Below are positions 19,364-30,389 of a DNA stretch of 49,843 nt, piece after piece. The stretch comes from Zygnema cylindricum (lineage: Eukaryota; Streptophyta; Zygnematophyceae; Zygnematales; Zygnemataceae). How positions within the stretch are numbered: the first letter of the stretch is position 1; each line of letters begins with the position of its first letter. Location of the stretch: the NCBI GenBank assembly GCA_037447655.1, contig JBBHKE010002000.1:183364-233206 (forward strand), written 5' to 3'. Position numbers and translations under genes: made by a program. The notes beneath the pieces are model-generated. The model was not told the DNA's origin. It saw only the letters and a program-made list of their open reading frames with translations, and did no database searches.

Positions 19364-20344
19364 TACGGAAATGAAAGTTCGTACAAAATGGTACTATGTT
19401 CAGTAAAAAAGTACGAAACATGGTTTAAAATAAACGCGATTGCACATAAACCTGCGCTCAAGATAAACGACAAAATGAGATCGAACATATTTTAGTGTAA
19501 AGTTATTGATCGCGTATTACTTATACCGTCGAAAAACCCAAATTAGATTTGTGGATCAATTAGAGTAAATGGACGCGCCGTTGTACGATTTGTCATATTG
19601 TATACTCGTACCTATTTTAGTGTAAAGATCCTGGTCGCAAATCCGTTATAGGCAAAATGTACCCAAATCAGAGTTATAGATAAATTAAAGTAACATGTGT
19701 TTTTCCAAATCGTGAAAAATCCATATTAGAGTTAATAACGCTAATCAATTTTTTTTAGTACAATTCTCCTGGGTTTTTTCTCTTGAATTTTACTGTGTTT
19801 TCATGCCCCCTCAAAGGATTCTTGCTCATTTAGATAACTCTAAAATAAACGTGACCCTTCCTACCTTCGCATTAATTTTTATTTTTAACGAGCACATTTG
19901 TATCGTGCGATACTTTCTAACATTATACTTACGTCTAAATCTCATACTCGTGTATCGTTGATTGTGTTTACCACACCTGATTCACACTTTTCTCTTGATT
20001 CCTCTATTACAACCCATTCCACAAATTTGGTCGTTATCTATCCTATGTAGCCCTACGCATGGGAGTTCACATCTGAAAGGGTCTTCCGAAACTGTGGAGG
20101 AAATTTATTATAACCTAAAGGATTTGAAACACTATAGATTGAGGAAGATGTATATGAGAGATCTCGCCTTTGACAATGTATCTCGCTTTAACACCGATGA
20201 CAAAAATTGCACATCGAACTAAATCATGTGTAACAGTACGTTCACCTCTACATGAAAAACAAAGTAAACGAAATCTTTTAAAATCAATGTGTATATGACC
20301 AACACAAGGCTAAAAGAAGTGGGCAAAAAAAGCCTAAACTTGGA
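19364..20344. other. Unassigned AT-rich stretch before the copia nest
   Basis: No supported gene. An 86-codon plus-strand frame near 19962 has no recognisable domain. The stretch ends at the TGTAGAAATTAA start of the outer LTR. Confidence 0.35.
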
Positions 20345-21386
20345 TGTAGAAATTAATGGTTATTTTAGTATATTATAGGTCAAAAATGAAAGACAGAAAA
20401 GAAGCCGAGGCAGTCTGCTTCTAACTCCTCTCTTCAGCTCCCACACTTGTCGTAATCATTGAAAGTTGAAAAGGAAGCTAGAGCCATGGTTGCGTATGCT
20501 GCTTAAGAGATAGAGAGACATGTGGTAGATTTTGGTAGATTTACCAAAATATACTTGACGTACCCAGGATTTGATCCTGGTACGTGCCGTCCGACAAATC
20601 TGATATAAACGGTAGCTTTATTCTATAGACTAGGATCGGTGCTGAGGTATATAGGGTTTGAAAGATATAAAAATTGTAAATCTTGAACAAATTCATTTAA
20701 CTTAAACTATAGACGTCGCGCATGGATACAGGTTTGTGAAGTACAGAGTACGATATGGATACCGCGCATTTTGTTTCGACCGCAAAACAAATGTCGATCA
20801 TCGATTTATGACGGCTACGATTAAAACCCGGTTTTGATCGAACGGCCGCGAAGGATGCCGAGATCGTAGAATAGGATTTTGGCGGTTTTCGGTCATCGCA
20901 ACATTGATTGAAACGTGGCACGACCACATTGGATTACGACATCTCCGGGGATTACGTGAACCAATCCAGATATGACATGTGTCGACTGGTTGGCCATGTC
21001 GTACAATGGCCGTACATAAAGTACACCGGCACCTGTACCTTTCTGTACGACATAGTGTTTTGATTGGTGTCGTACTTCATAAAATGGAGTTTTAGAGAGA
21101 GATAGGACTTAGGAAAATTTGGTAGATAAGACCCCCTCTCTCTGAAAGCCACTGAACAAAAGGTCAACTTTGACCCTCCATAACTTACTGCTCAGGGGAG
21201 CAAATTCAGAGATTTTTTTTGCTATCGACTCAGGGAAGTCTTCTTTTCACAAGAGTGGAAGTGGTCAATTTTTTTTGTCTGCCACGGTGGCATGTATTTT
21301 TGTTGAATTCCAAAGGGTTCAGGGTTATTCTATAGGCTTCGTGTCAGTTGCTTACTTTGAGGGGCAATGGAGGTATCAGAGTTGCA
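20345..21386 (+). repeat. 5' LTR of outer copia element (L1)
   Basis: It starts TGTAGAAATTAATGG and ends GAGTTGCA, directly followed by the primer-binding site. It shares the whole architecture of the LTR at 35012-36045. A short hairpin (TTTTGGTA...TACCAAAA) and a T-arm-like stem (CCAGG/CCTGG around 20564-20580) lie about 220 bp in. Confidence 0.85.
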
Positions 21387-21398
21387 GGTTATGGGCCC
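21387..21398 (+). promoter_or_regulatory. Primer-binding site of outer copia element (half-tRNA type)
   Basis: GGTTATGGGCCC starts directly after the LTR. It is complementary to the anticodon arm of eukaryotic initiator tRNA-Met rather than to its 3' end, the arrangement known for Drosophila copia and yeast Ty5. Confidence 0.75.
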
Positions 21399-21442
21399 AC
21401 CCTCTATGGTGCCCAACTTTAATGGAACTCTCTTCTTATACT

Positions 21443-22480
21443 GGTAGAGTATGATGACATGAGCTCTATGTGAGAAAAAGGTTTTGGGGAATAGTGACTG
21501 GACGGGTGAGGCGTCCACCCAATCTTGGCATCCCTCCAGGGTTTGGAGGAAGCAGATTCACCAGAGATGCAGATCCATCTCTAACCGAGGGGACAAAGGA
21601 AAGGGAGGTGGTGGACAAAGGAAAGGAGAAAGAGACGATCACACCGATAGCAATCGGTTTGGCATTTATGTCACCTATTCGGAGGAACGGAAAGAATAAT
21701 ATCATACCTGGGACTACAACAAATGGCGGCAAAGCACTTCATCCTGTGCCATCTTACTCAAGGGATTGCATTTCCTCATTTGCAGGTAGAGAGGGCATGC
21801 GATCTTTGGGTGGCTCTCATAGAGATGTGCCAAAATGGAAGGATTCAGCAACAACAGTTGGCAGATGAGAAAATTAACGCATGTGTATACAAGAGGGGGA
21901 AGAAGTTGGATTTTTGTAATTGCTCGCAACACTTTTCATGGAGCTAGAGAGTGATGGACAAGTTGAAAATGAAAAGATGACGGTTAACTGCTTGCTCATA
22001 AAGTTACCAGATGAGTTCGAGAACATAGTGAACCATGTGTAGGAATTGCCAAACTCAAAGTGGATATGGATTTCAGTGGTATGGATGATTCTCGTTCGGG
22101 AGAACACGATTGAGATCCGAAGGGGAGGAAATAGTGGGCAAGCCTTGGCAGTTGGGACCGATTGGAGGAACAAAGATTCTAGGGAACCAATCAAAAAGTA
22201 TGGAAGGGGGGGGCAAAAAAATCAGACCGAGGAGTTTGGACCAAGGGCTTCGAAGGGTTTCTGTCATTTTTGTAAGAACCCGAGAACTATATGGCGGAGT
22301 GCACTAAGTTAACCGAACTTCGGTTAAAGGAGGGGCACATCGGTAGACCTCCAAGAGCAAAGAAAAAGGCTCTTGTGACTCAGGTACACGAGGAAGAATG
22401 TGAGGACGATGATGATGAGCTCTTGCTGGATGAGGAGTTGGAGGCAAAGACCGAGGTCGAAATTCCTCGAAAGTAGAAGT
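21443..22480 (+). pseudogene. Outer copia element: gag remnant
   Basis: The ATG ATG start and following residues align with the nested copy's gag at 28130, but a stop follows within four codons. It continues in shifted frames through a W/L-rich capsid-like region to the zinc knuckle near 22262, where a one-base deletion removes the histidine and final cysteine spacing of the CX2CX4HX4C motif. An acidic stretch precedes the protease. Frameshifts and stops make it non-functional. Confidence 0.75.
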
Positions 22481-23713
22481 GTGCTTTTGGAGGTTTGAAA
22501 AGTGAAGGAGGTTGGATTGTGGATTCCGGTGCCTCCATGCATATGTGTAACGATAATCACCTATTCACTAAGATGAGGAAAATTCCCACAGTAGAGATAG
22601 AGTATAGGGATATGAGGGTAGTTACTACTACTATGGTAGGATTGGTAGATCTGAAAGTCTTAGTGGAGGGAAAGTCATCCATAGTGACATTCTCTGATGT
22701 ATTTTTTATTCCAGAGTTAAATAAAAACCTTATCTCAACGTTTGTGTTAGATGATTAGGGTTTTGAGACTAGCAATAGAAAGGGAACCTTTACTGCTACC
22801 TTTGAGGAGGAAGTTTATTTCACTGTTGAAAAAGGTAGCTAAAGGATGTTTAGGCTGATTTTAAAGAATGAAAAGAAGAAATTTTACTATGCTGGTGTTC
22901 ATGATATTATGTTGTGGCATAAGAAGCTTGGACATGTGCATGTAAAATAAGTTGAAAGAAATGAAAAAGGTGGGAATAGTGCAAGGAATTCAGTTTGGAG
23001 AAAGTGAAAACCTAATTGATTGTAGTGGTTGTGCTCAAGGTAAAGCACACAGATTACCTTTCCCAAAGAAAGCCAATTATAAAGGGGAAAAATTGTTAGA
23101 CTTGGTACACAGTGATATTTGGGGACCGGCCAAATTGTCCTCACCCGGTGGTAAAAGGTTTATGATGACAATCATTGACAATTGGTCTCGATATTCTGGA
23201 GTGTATTTTCTGAAAAATATATCAGAGGCCCCACAGGTTTTTAAGGAATATAAGGCTTAGAGTGAGAAACTCCATGAAACCCCTATTAAGAGAGTAAGGA
23301 GTGATAATTGGGGAGAGTATACCTCCAATCAGTTTGAGGATTTTTTGAGAGAAGATGGAGTGCAACACCAAAAGACAATTCCTGAAAATCTTGAGCATAA
23401 TGGGGTAGCAGAGAGGTTAAATAGAACTCTAAGTGAAAGTGCCGAAGTATGCTCTCAGATAGAAAAATAGGAAGGAGATTTTAGGCCGAAGCAATAAACT
23501 TTGCAAATTATCTCAAGAATAAAGTTATTACATCGGCAGTAAAAGGCCAAACTCCTTATGAGAGATGGACCGGCCAAAAACCTGATGTTTTACACTTAAA
23601 GGTTTTCAGTAGTCAAGTATTCAGCCTAGACACAAATCCGTCAAATTGGAAGTTGGATTTGAAAGGAAAACCAAGATATTTGCTAGGATATGATGAAGAT
23701 GTAAAAGGATATA
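22481..23713 (+). pseudogene. Outer copia element: protease and integrase remnant
   Basis: The aspartic protease motif is intact (WIVDSGAS near 22515). The integrase keeps the HHCC zinc-binding region (LWHKKLGH ... CSGCAQGK) and the first catalytic aspartate (HSDIWGP near 23110). Frames are broken by several stops (for example near 22758 and 23258) and frameshifts. The sequence reaches GYRV, where the second-family copia is inserted. Confidence 0.8.
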
Positions 23714-23792
23714 GAGTCTGTTGTTTTTAGAAAGCTTTAGTGCTCTCTATGCCTTAGCTCTGAGGGAGAGAGTGTGAGGGAGAGAGAGTTGT

Positions 23793-25878
23793 TATGAAGT
23801 ATGGACAGGCAAAAAACCAAATGTTGGTCATTTTAGAGTCTTCGGTAGCAAATGCTTTATCTTGGATAATCTTCCTAAATGGAAGCTTAGTCCAAAATCT
23901 GTACCTGGTGTTTTCTTAGGCTATGATGATGAATCTGCAGGCTATAGAGTGTATAACCCTCAAAGAGGATGCCTTCGGACAGCCAGGAATATTCAGATTA
24001 AAGAAGAGAGTCAATCTGTGGATGTTTTTAGTATGGATGCAGCTGAAAGGAATGAGAAAATACAAGAATATATCATTTTTGAGCAGGTACCTTTTACTCC
24101 ATCTCCTTCTACTTGCTCTACCTCTCTTCCGAATGTCTCTGGGCCGTCAGATCCTACTTTCGGAGCTGCTCCTACCACTACACACCCCCTGCGGAACACT
24201 AGGGGACCAACAGTTCTCGCATCATATTTTCCGGGGGGAAGAAGACAAAGCAACCGCCTTCCAGGCGACCGAGTGGAGAGTGTTTTTTCTGCAAGCACAG
24301 GGGAGCCGCTTACTATTCAAGAAGCCTTTTGCGTTCATGAAAAGGATCATTGGATCTCGGCTGCAAATGATGAGATAAAGTCAATTATGGATGCCCAAAC
24401 TTGGGAACTTGTGGAGCTCCCACCGATTAGGAAAGCTATCGTTTGTAAGAGGGTCTTCAAATTAAAATTGAATCCTGATAATACAATTGAAAGATATAAA
24501 GCTAGACCGGTCGCTAAGGGATTTAGTCAGATTGATGGAATTGATTATGGAGAGACCTTCTCTCTTGTAGTTTGTTTGCTTACTGTTAGAGTTTTGCTGT
24601 CTCTTGCTGCAATAGAGGATATAGAATTGCATCAGATGGATGTAAAGACAACTTTCTTGCATGGTGATTTGGAAGAAGTAATTTATTTGAAGCAGCCAGA
24701 GATGTATGCAGAAAAAGGGAAAGAAAATCTGGTCTGTAAACTGTTGAAGTCCTTGTATGGTCTGAAACAGGGTCCGAGACAATGGAACCTGAAGTTAGAT
24801 GAGTTTTTAACCAATCTTGGCTTTACCAGGATTAGTACAGATCGCTCAGTCTATGTAATGCAAGGTGAGGATGGAGTGATTTATGTGGCATTATATGTAG
24901 ATGATTTGCTGTTGATTAGCAAATCTATTAATGAAATAAATAAAATAAAATCAGTTCTGAATTATTGGTTTGAAATGAATGACTAGGGTGAGGCTAAGTA
25001 TATTCTAGGAATTTAGGTAGAAAGAGATAGGAAACAAAGAATTATTTATCTAACTCAGAAAGAAGCAATCTGGAACATGCTAGAAAAGTTTGGTATGTTA
25101 GAAGCAAAGGGGAATGCCACCCTTATGAAATTCAAGCAGAAGTTGGAGGGTACAGAAACGGATGGTGGTGTTTTGGTTGATGATTTTTTGGATTCAGGGG
25201 AGGCAGATTCTATGTCCTCCATTCCTTACAAGCAGATTGTCGGAAGCCTCATCTATTTCATGAACTGTACTCGTCCGGACATCGCAGCCGCAGGTGGAGC
25301 CTTGAGCCGAAGCCTGCAAAATCCGAGGAAACGGACTATGAGGCAACAAAGAGAGTTCATCGCTATCTTGCAGGAACTCGAAATCTTAGACTCTCTCTCG
25401 GTGGAGAGGAAGTCAAAATTCATACATGGAGCGATGCGAGCTACGGAGATATGCCCAGCCGACGTTTCACCATCGGATACATTCTGAAGATCGGAAGTGG
25501 AACTTGCAACTGGAGCAGCAAACTTCAGAAGGTAACATATCAGTCTACCATGGAGGCTGAGTACATGGTTGCCAGCTCGGCTGTTAAAGAGTTACTTTTG
25601 GTAAAGTCTCTTTTCCAAGAGCTTCTCTTTGTGCAATCTGGACCACAAATAGTATGGTGTGACAATCAGGTAGAATCGCTATTGCATCTAATCCCATTCA
25701 TCACTTTAAGAGTATGCACATTGATATCAAGCTAGATTTTGTAAGAGAAAAGGTGATGGGAAAAGTCATGAAGTTGAGTTATTTAGCGGATGAGCAAATG
25801 GTGGCTGATATGATGACGAAACCCTTACGTGCACTCAAATTGAAGTTTTGTAGAGAGGCATGTGGAGTGAGTGACTAG
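23793..25878 (+). pseudogene. Second-family copia pol remnant (integrase end, RT, RNase H)
   Basis: It opens with the integrase C-terminal region and a serine/threonine/proline linker, then a long open stretch to 24986 holds most of the copia reverse transcriptase, including the YVDD catalytic box near 24895. A stop at 24984-24986 and others follow. RNase H is recognisable (IPYKQIVGSLIYFMNCTRPD, then the TYQSTMEAEYM block near 25535). The frame ends at a TAG at 25876-25878 before a purine-rich tract and the 3' LTR. The pol is less decayed than that of the outer element. Confidence 0.85.
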
Positions 25879-25901
25879 CATAGTCTAAAGCTTTAGGGGA
25901 G

Positions 25902-26749
25902 TGTTGTTTTTAGAAAACTTTAGTCCTCTCTATGCCTTAGCTGTGAGGGAGAGTGAGCTGTTCAGGACTTAAGTTATTTTTGGTTGAGTTCAGTTCAGTA
26001 CTTACCAAAATTAGTGTGACAGTGAAGTTGGGAGTTCACGGTTCATTCACACTTGGGACAAGCGTCGTCACTTGAGAGAAATGCGTGAGTATGTCCTCCG
26101 TGGACGTACGTAAATTCGGCGGGACCACGGTACTTCGTGAAGTCACATCTATGGTGCCAAATCCTCTAATTGGACAGCTGACAGCCGCCGCCAACAAATA
26201 CTGACGAGGCATGACTAGATCACTACCACTTTATATTATCGGAACTTCGGTGTAAATATTTGGTAGAACATAATTTTGACTGTAGTGAATTAGTTGTTTA
26301 GTGTTGAGAATGTGGTTTATGACATACCTTCAGTGTACATGTATACTCACAGTATTTGTTGTGTTAGAATGTTAGATGTACGGCGGGAATGCCTCCGTAC
26401 AGCTTAGTGTAGTTTCAGTGTATAGAAGTAGGACTTAGTAAATTTTGATTCATTAGGAACAAATGATATGAAAAACTGTACGCTCAGTTTTATGAAAATT
26501 CACCTCTGAATATCTCACAAATCTGTAAGCAGAATTAAGTGAAATTTTATGTGTGTGTTCCTCGTTATAATGTGTACGTTGTGGTAGATTTGTAGGATTA
26601 TTGTGTCTTTGTGTTGAAAGTTATTGTCTGTCAAAGTTGTTGTTTTGCCATTGGTATTTGTGGAAGCTTCCTCTCTTGTTTTGTTCTACAATGACTACTA
26701 CTGCTGCTTCTTCTTTATCTTCAGTACTAGCTGTTGTCCCAGAACAAAA
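25902..26749 (+). repeat. 3' LTR of second-family copia (848 bp)
   Basis: It begins TGTTGTTTTTAGAAAAC after the purine tract TTTAGGGGAG. The 3' end is fixed by the gagtc duplication and reads ACAAAA, so it lacks the canonical CA terminus. It lacks the T-arm block found in the first-family LTRs. Confidence 0.75.
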
Positions 26750-26754
26750 GAGTC

Positions 26755-27127
26755 TACGATCTCAAGAGAGAAGATATAATCTTAGTAAAGCATCTAGTGG
26801 TCATGGATGAAAGGATATCTATGGATCCCTTTAAGCATACAAAAACAGTCAAAATCATATTTGAGTAAGAAAATTCTGATGACTTTGAGCTTCTTAACTA
26901 TCCTAGTTTTTGAGAAGATGATGATCTTGCAGGTACAATTCCAACAAAGGAGGATTCAGCCGTAGAACCCCTAGTGCAACTTCAACTGAAGCAAAAGACG
27001 AGGTGGATATACCCCTGGAATCGAGGGATATGGGAGAAGTCGAAACTATTCGAAAGAATCCACGAGAGCCATCTATTTCGGCTTCAGAGTTTGAGGGCGG
27101 AAGGAAAAGAAGCAAAAGACTACAAGA
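26755..27127 (+). pseudogene. Outer copia element: integrase-RT linker remnant
   Basis: Resumes the outer element directly after the gagtc duplication with YDLKRED and the acidic linker that corresponds to 30380-30785 in the nested copy. It ends at CAAGA, the target duplication of the next insertion. Stops interrupt the frame. Confidence 0.75.
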
Positions 27128-28065
27128 TGTTGATATTAAAAGTTTTCTTATGTATTTTTTAGGTTTCTTAATTGATCTAAAATGAGGAGGAAAAAGCAGA
27201 GGCAACCTGCTTCTAACTTTTCTCTATGGCCCCATACTTGCCGTAGTCTCTAAAGGCTGGAGAGGAAGCTAGAGCCATGGCTGCCTATGCTTCTCCTAGA
27301 GTCAGAAGGCAACCCTTTTGGTAAACTTACCAAATAGGTTGACGGACCCAGGATTTGATCTTGGTACCTACCATCAGTCTAAATAACCTAGTATCGTTAC
27401 CATGTAGCTTAGCACCTGTGTTAAAGTATATAGGGTACATTAGCTACTTAACAATATGGAAATACAAAAGTTCATTTAACTGACGAACGGACCACAATCA
27501 CATAGAGATAGTTAAGCTAGAGTTACGTCGGAAATACCACTTGTATTTTTAAAGGCCTTGAATTAAGGCCGATATCAATCGGACGGCAGTGACACGTGGC
27601 AACATGACATTCGATAGCGGCATCTTCCCGACATACCATGGCGAACCTGGATATGCCGGCGTCGTCTTCTTGGCCATGTTGTACAATAGCCGTATAGAAA
27701 GTACTCCGGGCCAAGTACCTTTCTGTACTGTACAGTGATTAGATTGGATCTGTACTTCAGTATTAGAGGGATCAAAGAGGGGTTTAGGACTTAGGAGAAT
27801 TAGAAGTAGCCGCCTCTCTCCCACATTGCTCCTGTATAAAAGGTCATCTTTGACCATTGATAATTTACTGCTCAAGGGAGCAAATTCAAGGATTCTTTTT
27901 GTTGCAGACTCAAGGGAGTCTGGTTTTCCAAAGGGTGCAGTCTCGACAGTCTGTATTTTGTCAGACTGTCAGTAATACTCATACAAAGACTAAGGGATTG
28001 AGGCTATCTTAGGGGCTTATGGTAAGTTGCCTACTCTGAGAACCAATGGAGGTCTCAGAGTTGTA
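27128..28065 (+). repeat. 5' LTR of the complete nested copia (L2)
   Basis: It starts TGTTGATATTAAAAG and ends GTTGTA, where the canonical final CA has become TA. Compared with its partner it lacks a block of about 60 bp after the CGGACGGCAG motif near 27587. Confidence 0.9.
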
Positions 28066-28077
28066 GGTTATCGGCCC
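28066..28077 (+). promoter_or_regulatory. Primer-binding site of nested copia (half-tRNA type)
   Basis: GGTTATCGGCCC directly after the LTR, one mismatch from the outer element's GGTTATGGGCCC and from full complementarity to the initiator tRNA-Met anticodon arm. Confidence 0.7.
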
Positions 28078-28129
28078 ACCCTCCAGGGTGCCCACATTAA
28101 ACGAGACTGGGTTCATCTACTCGGAGAGT

Positions 28130-29157
28130 ATGATGGTGGGAGCCCTATGTGAGAAAAGATTTGGGAGAATAGTGAGCGGGCGAGTAAAGCGTCCATCCGG
28201 TCCTGCTATCCGTCTAGGTTTGGAGGAAGGTGATTTGCTAGGAATCCAAATCCACCGCCATCAGAGGACCCAGAAGACGGAGAAAACATCGTGATGGAAA
28301 AAGGGAAAGAAAAAAAGAAAACCTCACCTATAGCAACCAGTTCTGTTTTTATGTCTCTTTTTCCGAGGAATGAGAAGAATGACATCAATACATGGGACTA
28401 CAACAACATGGCGACCAAGCACTTTATCCTCCGTCATCTCACACAAGGACTCCCAGGTCCTCATTTGCAGGTGGAAAGGGCATCTGATCTGTGGGATGCG
28501 CTTATAGATATGTACCAGAGCAATACGATTCAGGATTAGAAGCTAGCAAAGCAAAAGATCAATGGATACTTTCACAAAGGAGAGAAAATACTCGATTTCT
28601 GCAATGAGCTGGCAATACTCTTCATGGAGTTAGAGTGTGCCGGAAAAGTAGAAACCGAGAAGGCAAAAGTTCACTGCCTACTCATGAAACTACCCGATGA
28701 GAATGAGAACATTGTGAACCGGGTTCAGGATTTGCCAGACCCCAGGTGGATATGGAATTGGCTAGTTGGTATGATCCTCGTTCGAGAGAATACATTCGGA
28801 ATCCGGAGAGGAGTTTAGAGTGGACAAGCCTTAGCGGCCGGAGCAAGTTGGAGAAAGAAAGATTCACGGAAAACCCTTGGAAGTCATGGAGGGGAAAACT
28901 AGAAAAATCAATCCGATGAGTATAGAACAAGGGTTCCTAAGGGGCTTTGTCATTTTTGCAAGAATCCCGGGCATTACATGGCGGAATGTACCAAACTGAC
29001 CGAGCTTCGGATAAAGGAGGGGCTGACTGGGGGTCAGCCACGAGGGAAGAAAAATGCACTTGTCACACAGGTACTTGAGGAAAAATCCGATGAGGAGGAT
29101 GACAAACTTTTTTTGGATGAGGAGTTGGAGGCAAAAACAAAAGTCGAAATTCCACGG
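28130..29157 (+). pseudogene. Nested copia: gag remnant
   Basis: It begins ATGATGGTGGGAGCC. A frameshift near 28290 and stops near 28539, 28818 and 28900 break it. The zinc knuckle is complete (CHFCKNPGHYMAEC, near 28950), unlike that of the outer element. The region after the knuckle is acidic and leads into the protease. Confidence 0.8.
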
Positions 29158-29530
29158 AAGCAAAAATGTACTTTCGATGGACTGAAATGTGAAGGTTGGT
29201 GGATTGTGGATTTAGGTGCCTCCATGCACATGTGCTAGGATAAGCACCTGTTCACTAAGCTGATAAAGATTACTACAGTAGAGATTGAATATGGGGATGG
29301 GAGGGTAGTTACCACTACTTATGTAAGATCAGTAGATCTAAAAGTCATAATGGAAGGGAAAACCTCAATAGTTATATTATCTGATGTATTGTTTATTCTA
29401 GAGGTAAACAAAAACCTTATCTCTACATTTGTATTAGGTGATAAAGGTTTTGAAACTAGCACCAGAAAAGGAGTTTTTACAGCTAGCTTTGAGAAAATGT
29501 GTATTTCACTGCTGATAAAGGTAGCCAAGG
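29158..29530 (+). pseudogene. Nested copia: protease remnant
   Basis: The active-site segment reads WIVDLGAS: the serine of the usual D-S-G triad is replaced by leucine. A stop follows at 29236-29238, within a few codons. The downstream SDVLFILEVNKNLIST block is typical of copia protease to integrase junctions. A frameshift near 29500 follows. Confidence 0.75.
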
Positions 29531-30376
29531 AATGTTCAGGCTTGCTTTAAGTAATGAAAAACTCAAACTTTACTATGCTGGTGTCAACGATATTATGTTG
29601 TGGCATAAGAGACTTGGGCATGTGAATCTAGAAAAGTTAAAAGAAATGAAAAAGATGGGAGTAGTTGAAGGGATACGCTTCGGGGAAAATGAGAATTTAA
29701 GTAATTGTAGTGGGTGTGCCCAGGGTAAAACACATAGATTACCATTTCCAAAGGAAGCAACCTATAAAGGAGAAAAAATTCTTGATTTGGTACACACAAA
29801 CATTTGGGGACCGGCAAGAGTACCATCACCCGGAGGAAAAAGATTTATGCTAACCATTACTGATGATTGGTCTCGGTACTATCGGGTATATTTTTTGAAA
29901 AACAAATCAGAAACTTCGGAGTATTTTCAAAAAATTAAGGCATGGGCCGAGAAGCTTCATGAGACCTCAATAAAGAGATAAAGAAGTGACAATCGAGGGG
30001 AATATACCTCAAATCAGTTTGAGGAGTTCTTAAGAGAGGATGGTTTGCAACATCAAAAGAGAATTCCGGAAAACCCGAAACATAATGGTGTTGCCGAGAG
30101 ATTGAATAGGACATTGAATGATAGTGCCCGGAATATGCTGTTAGATAAAAGGATAGGAAAAAGATTTTGGGCTGAAGCTATAAATTGTGCTAATTATTTG
30201 AAAAATATAGTACTTACTTCGGCGGTAAAAGGCCACACTCCATATGAGAGATGGACCGGCCGATAACTAGATCTATCTCACTTAAAGGTTTTCTGTAGTA
30301 AAGTCTTCAGTTTAGATACAAATAAATCTAACTGGAAACTAGATTCAAAAGGGAAACCCGGATACTTGCTGGGATG
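29499..30376 (+). pseudogene. Nested copia: integrase remnant
   Basis: The zinc-binding region is kept (LWHKRLGH ... CSGCAQGK). The first catalytic residue appears lost, reading HTNIWGP instead of the family's HSDIWGP. The second aspartate (ITDDWSRY), the DNRGEYTS block and the NGVAERLNRTL glutamate region are recognisable, with stops at 29981 and 30266. A short deletion between two GAT repeats near 30376 removes the GYRVY motif that remains in the outer copy. Confidence 0.8.
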
Positions 30377-30389
30377 ATCTAAAGAGAAA

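Larger units (their letters stand above)
23719..26749 (+). mobile_element. Nested second-family copia, internally deleted
   Basis: Flanked by the 5-bp duplication gagtc (23714-23718, 26750-26754). It starts TGTTGTTTTTAGAAA with only about 70 bp of 5' LTR, then jumps into the integrase C-terminal region (CYEVWTGKKP). The 3' LTR (25902-26749) starts with the same sequence. The rest of the 5' LTR, gag, protease and most of the integrase are deleted. The host frame GYRV/YDLK is restored if the insert and one duplication are removed. Confidence 0.85.

Noticed and set aside
20537-20600. Functional plus-strand tRNA gene in the LTR at 20345
   Set aside because: The T-arm-like stem is on the antisense strand and no full cloverleaf with matching acceptor arms could be built; treated as a tRNA-like module.
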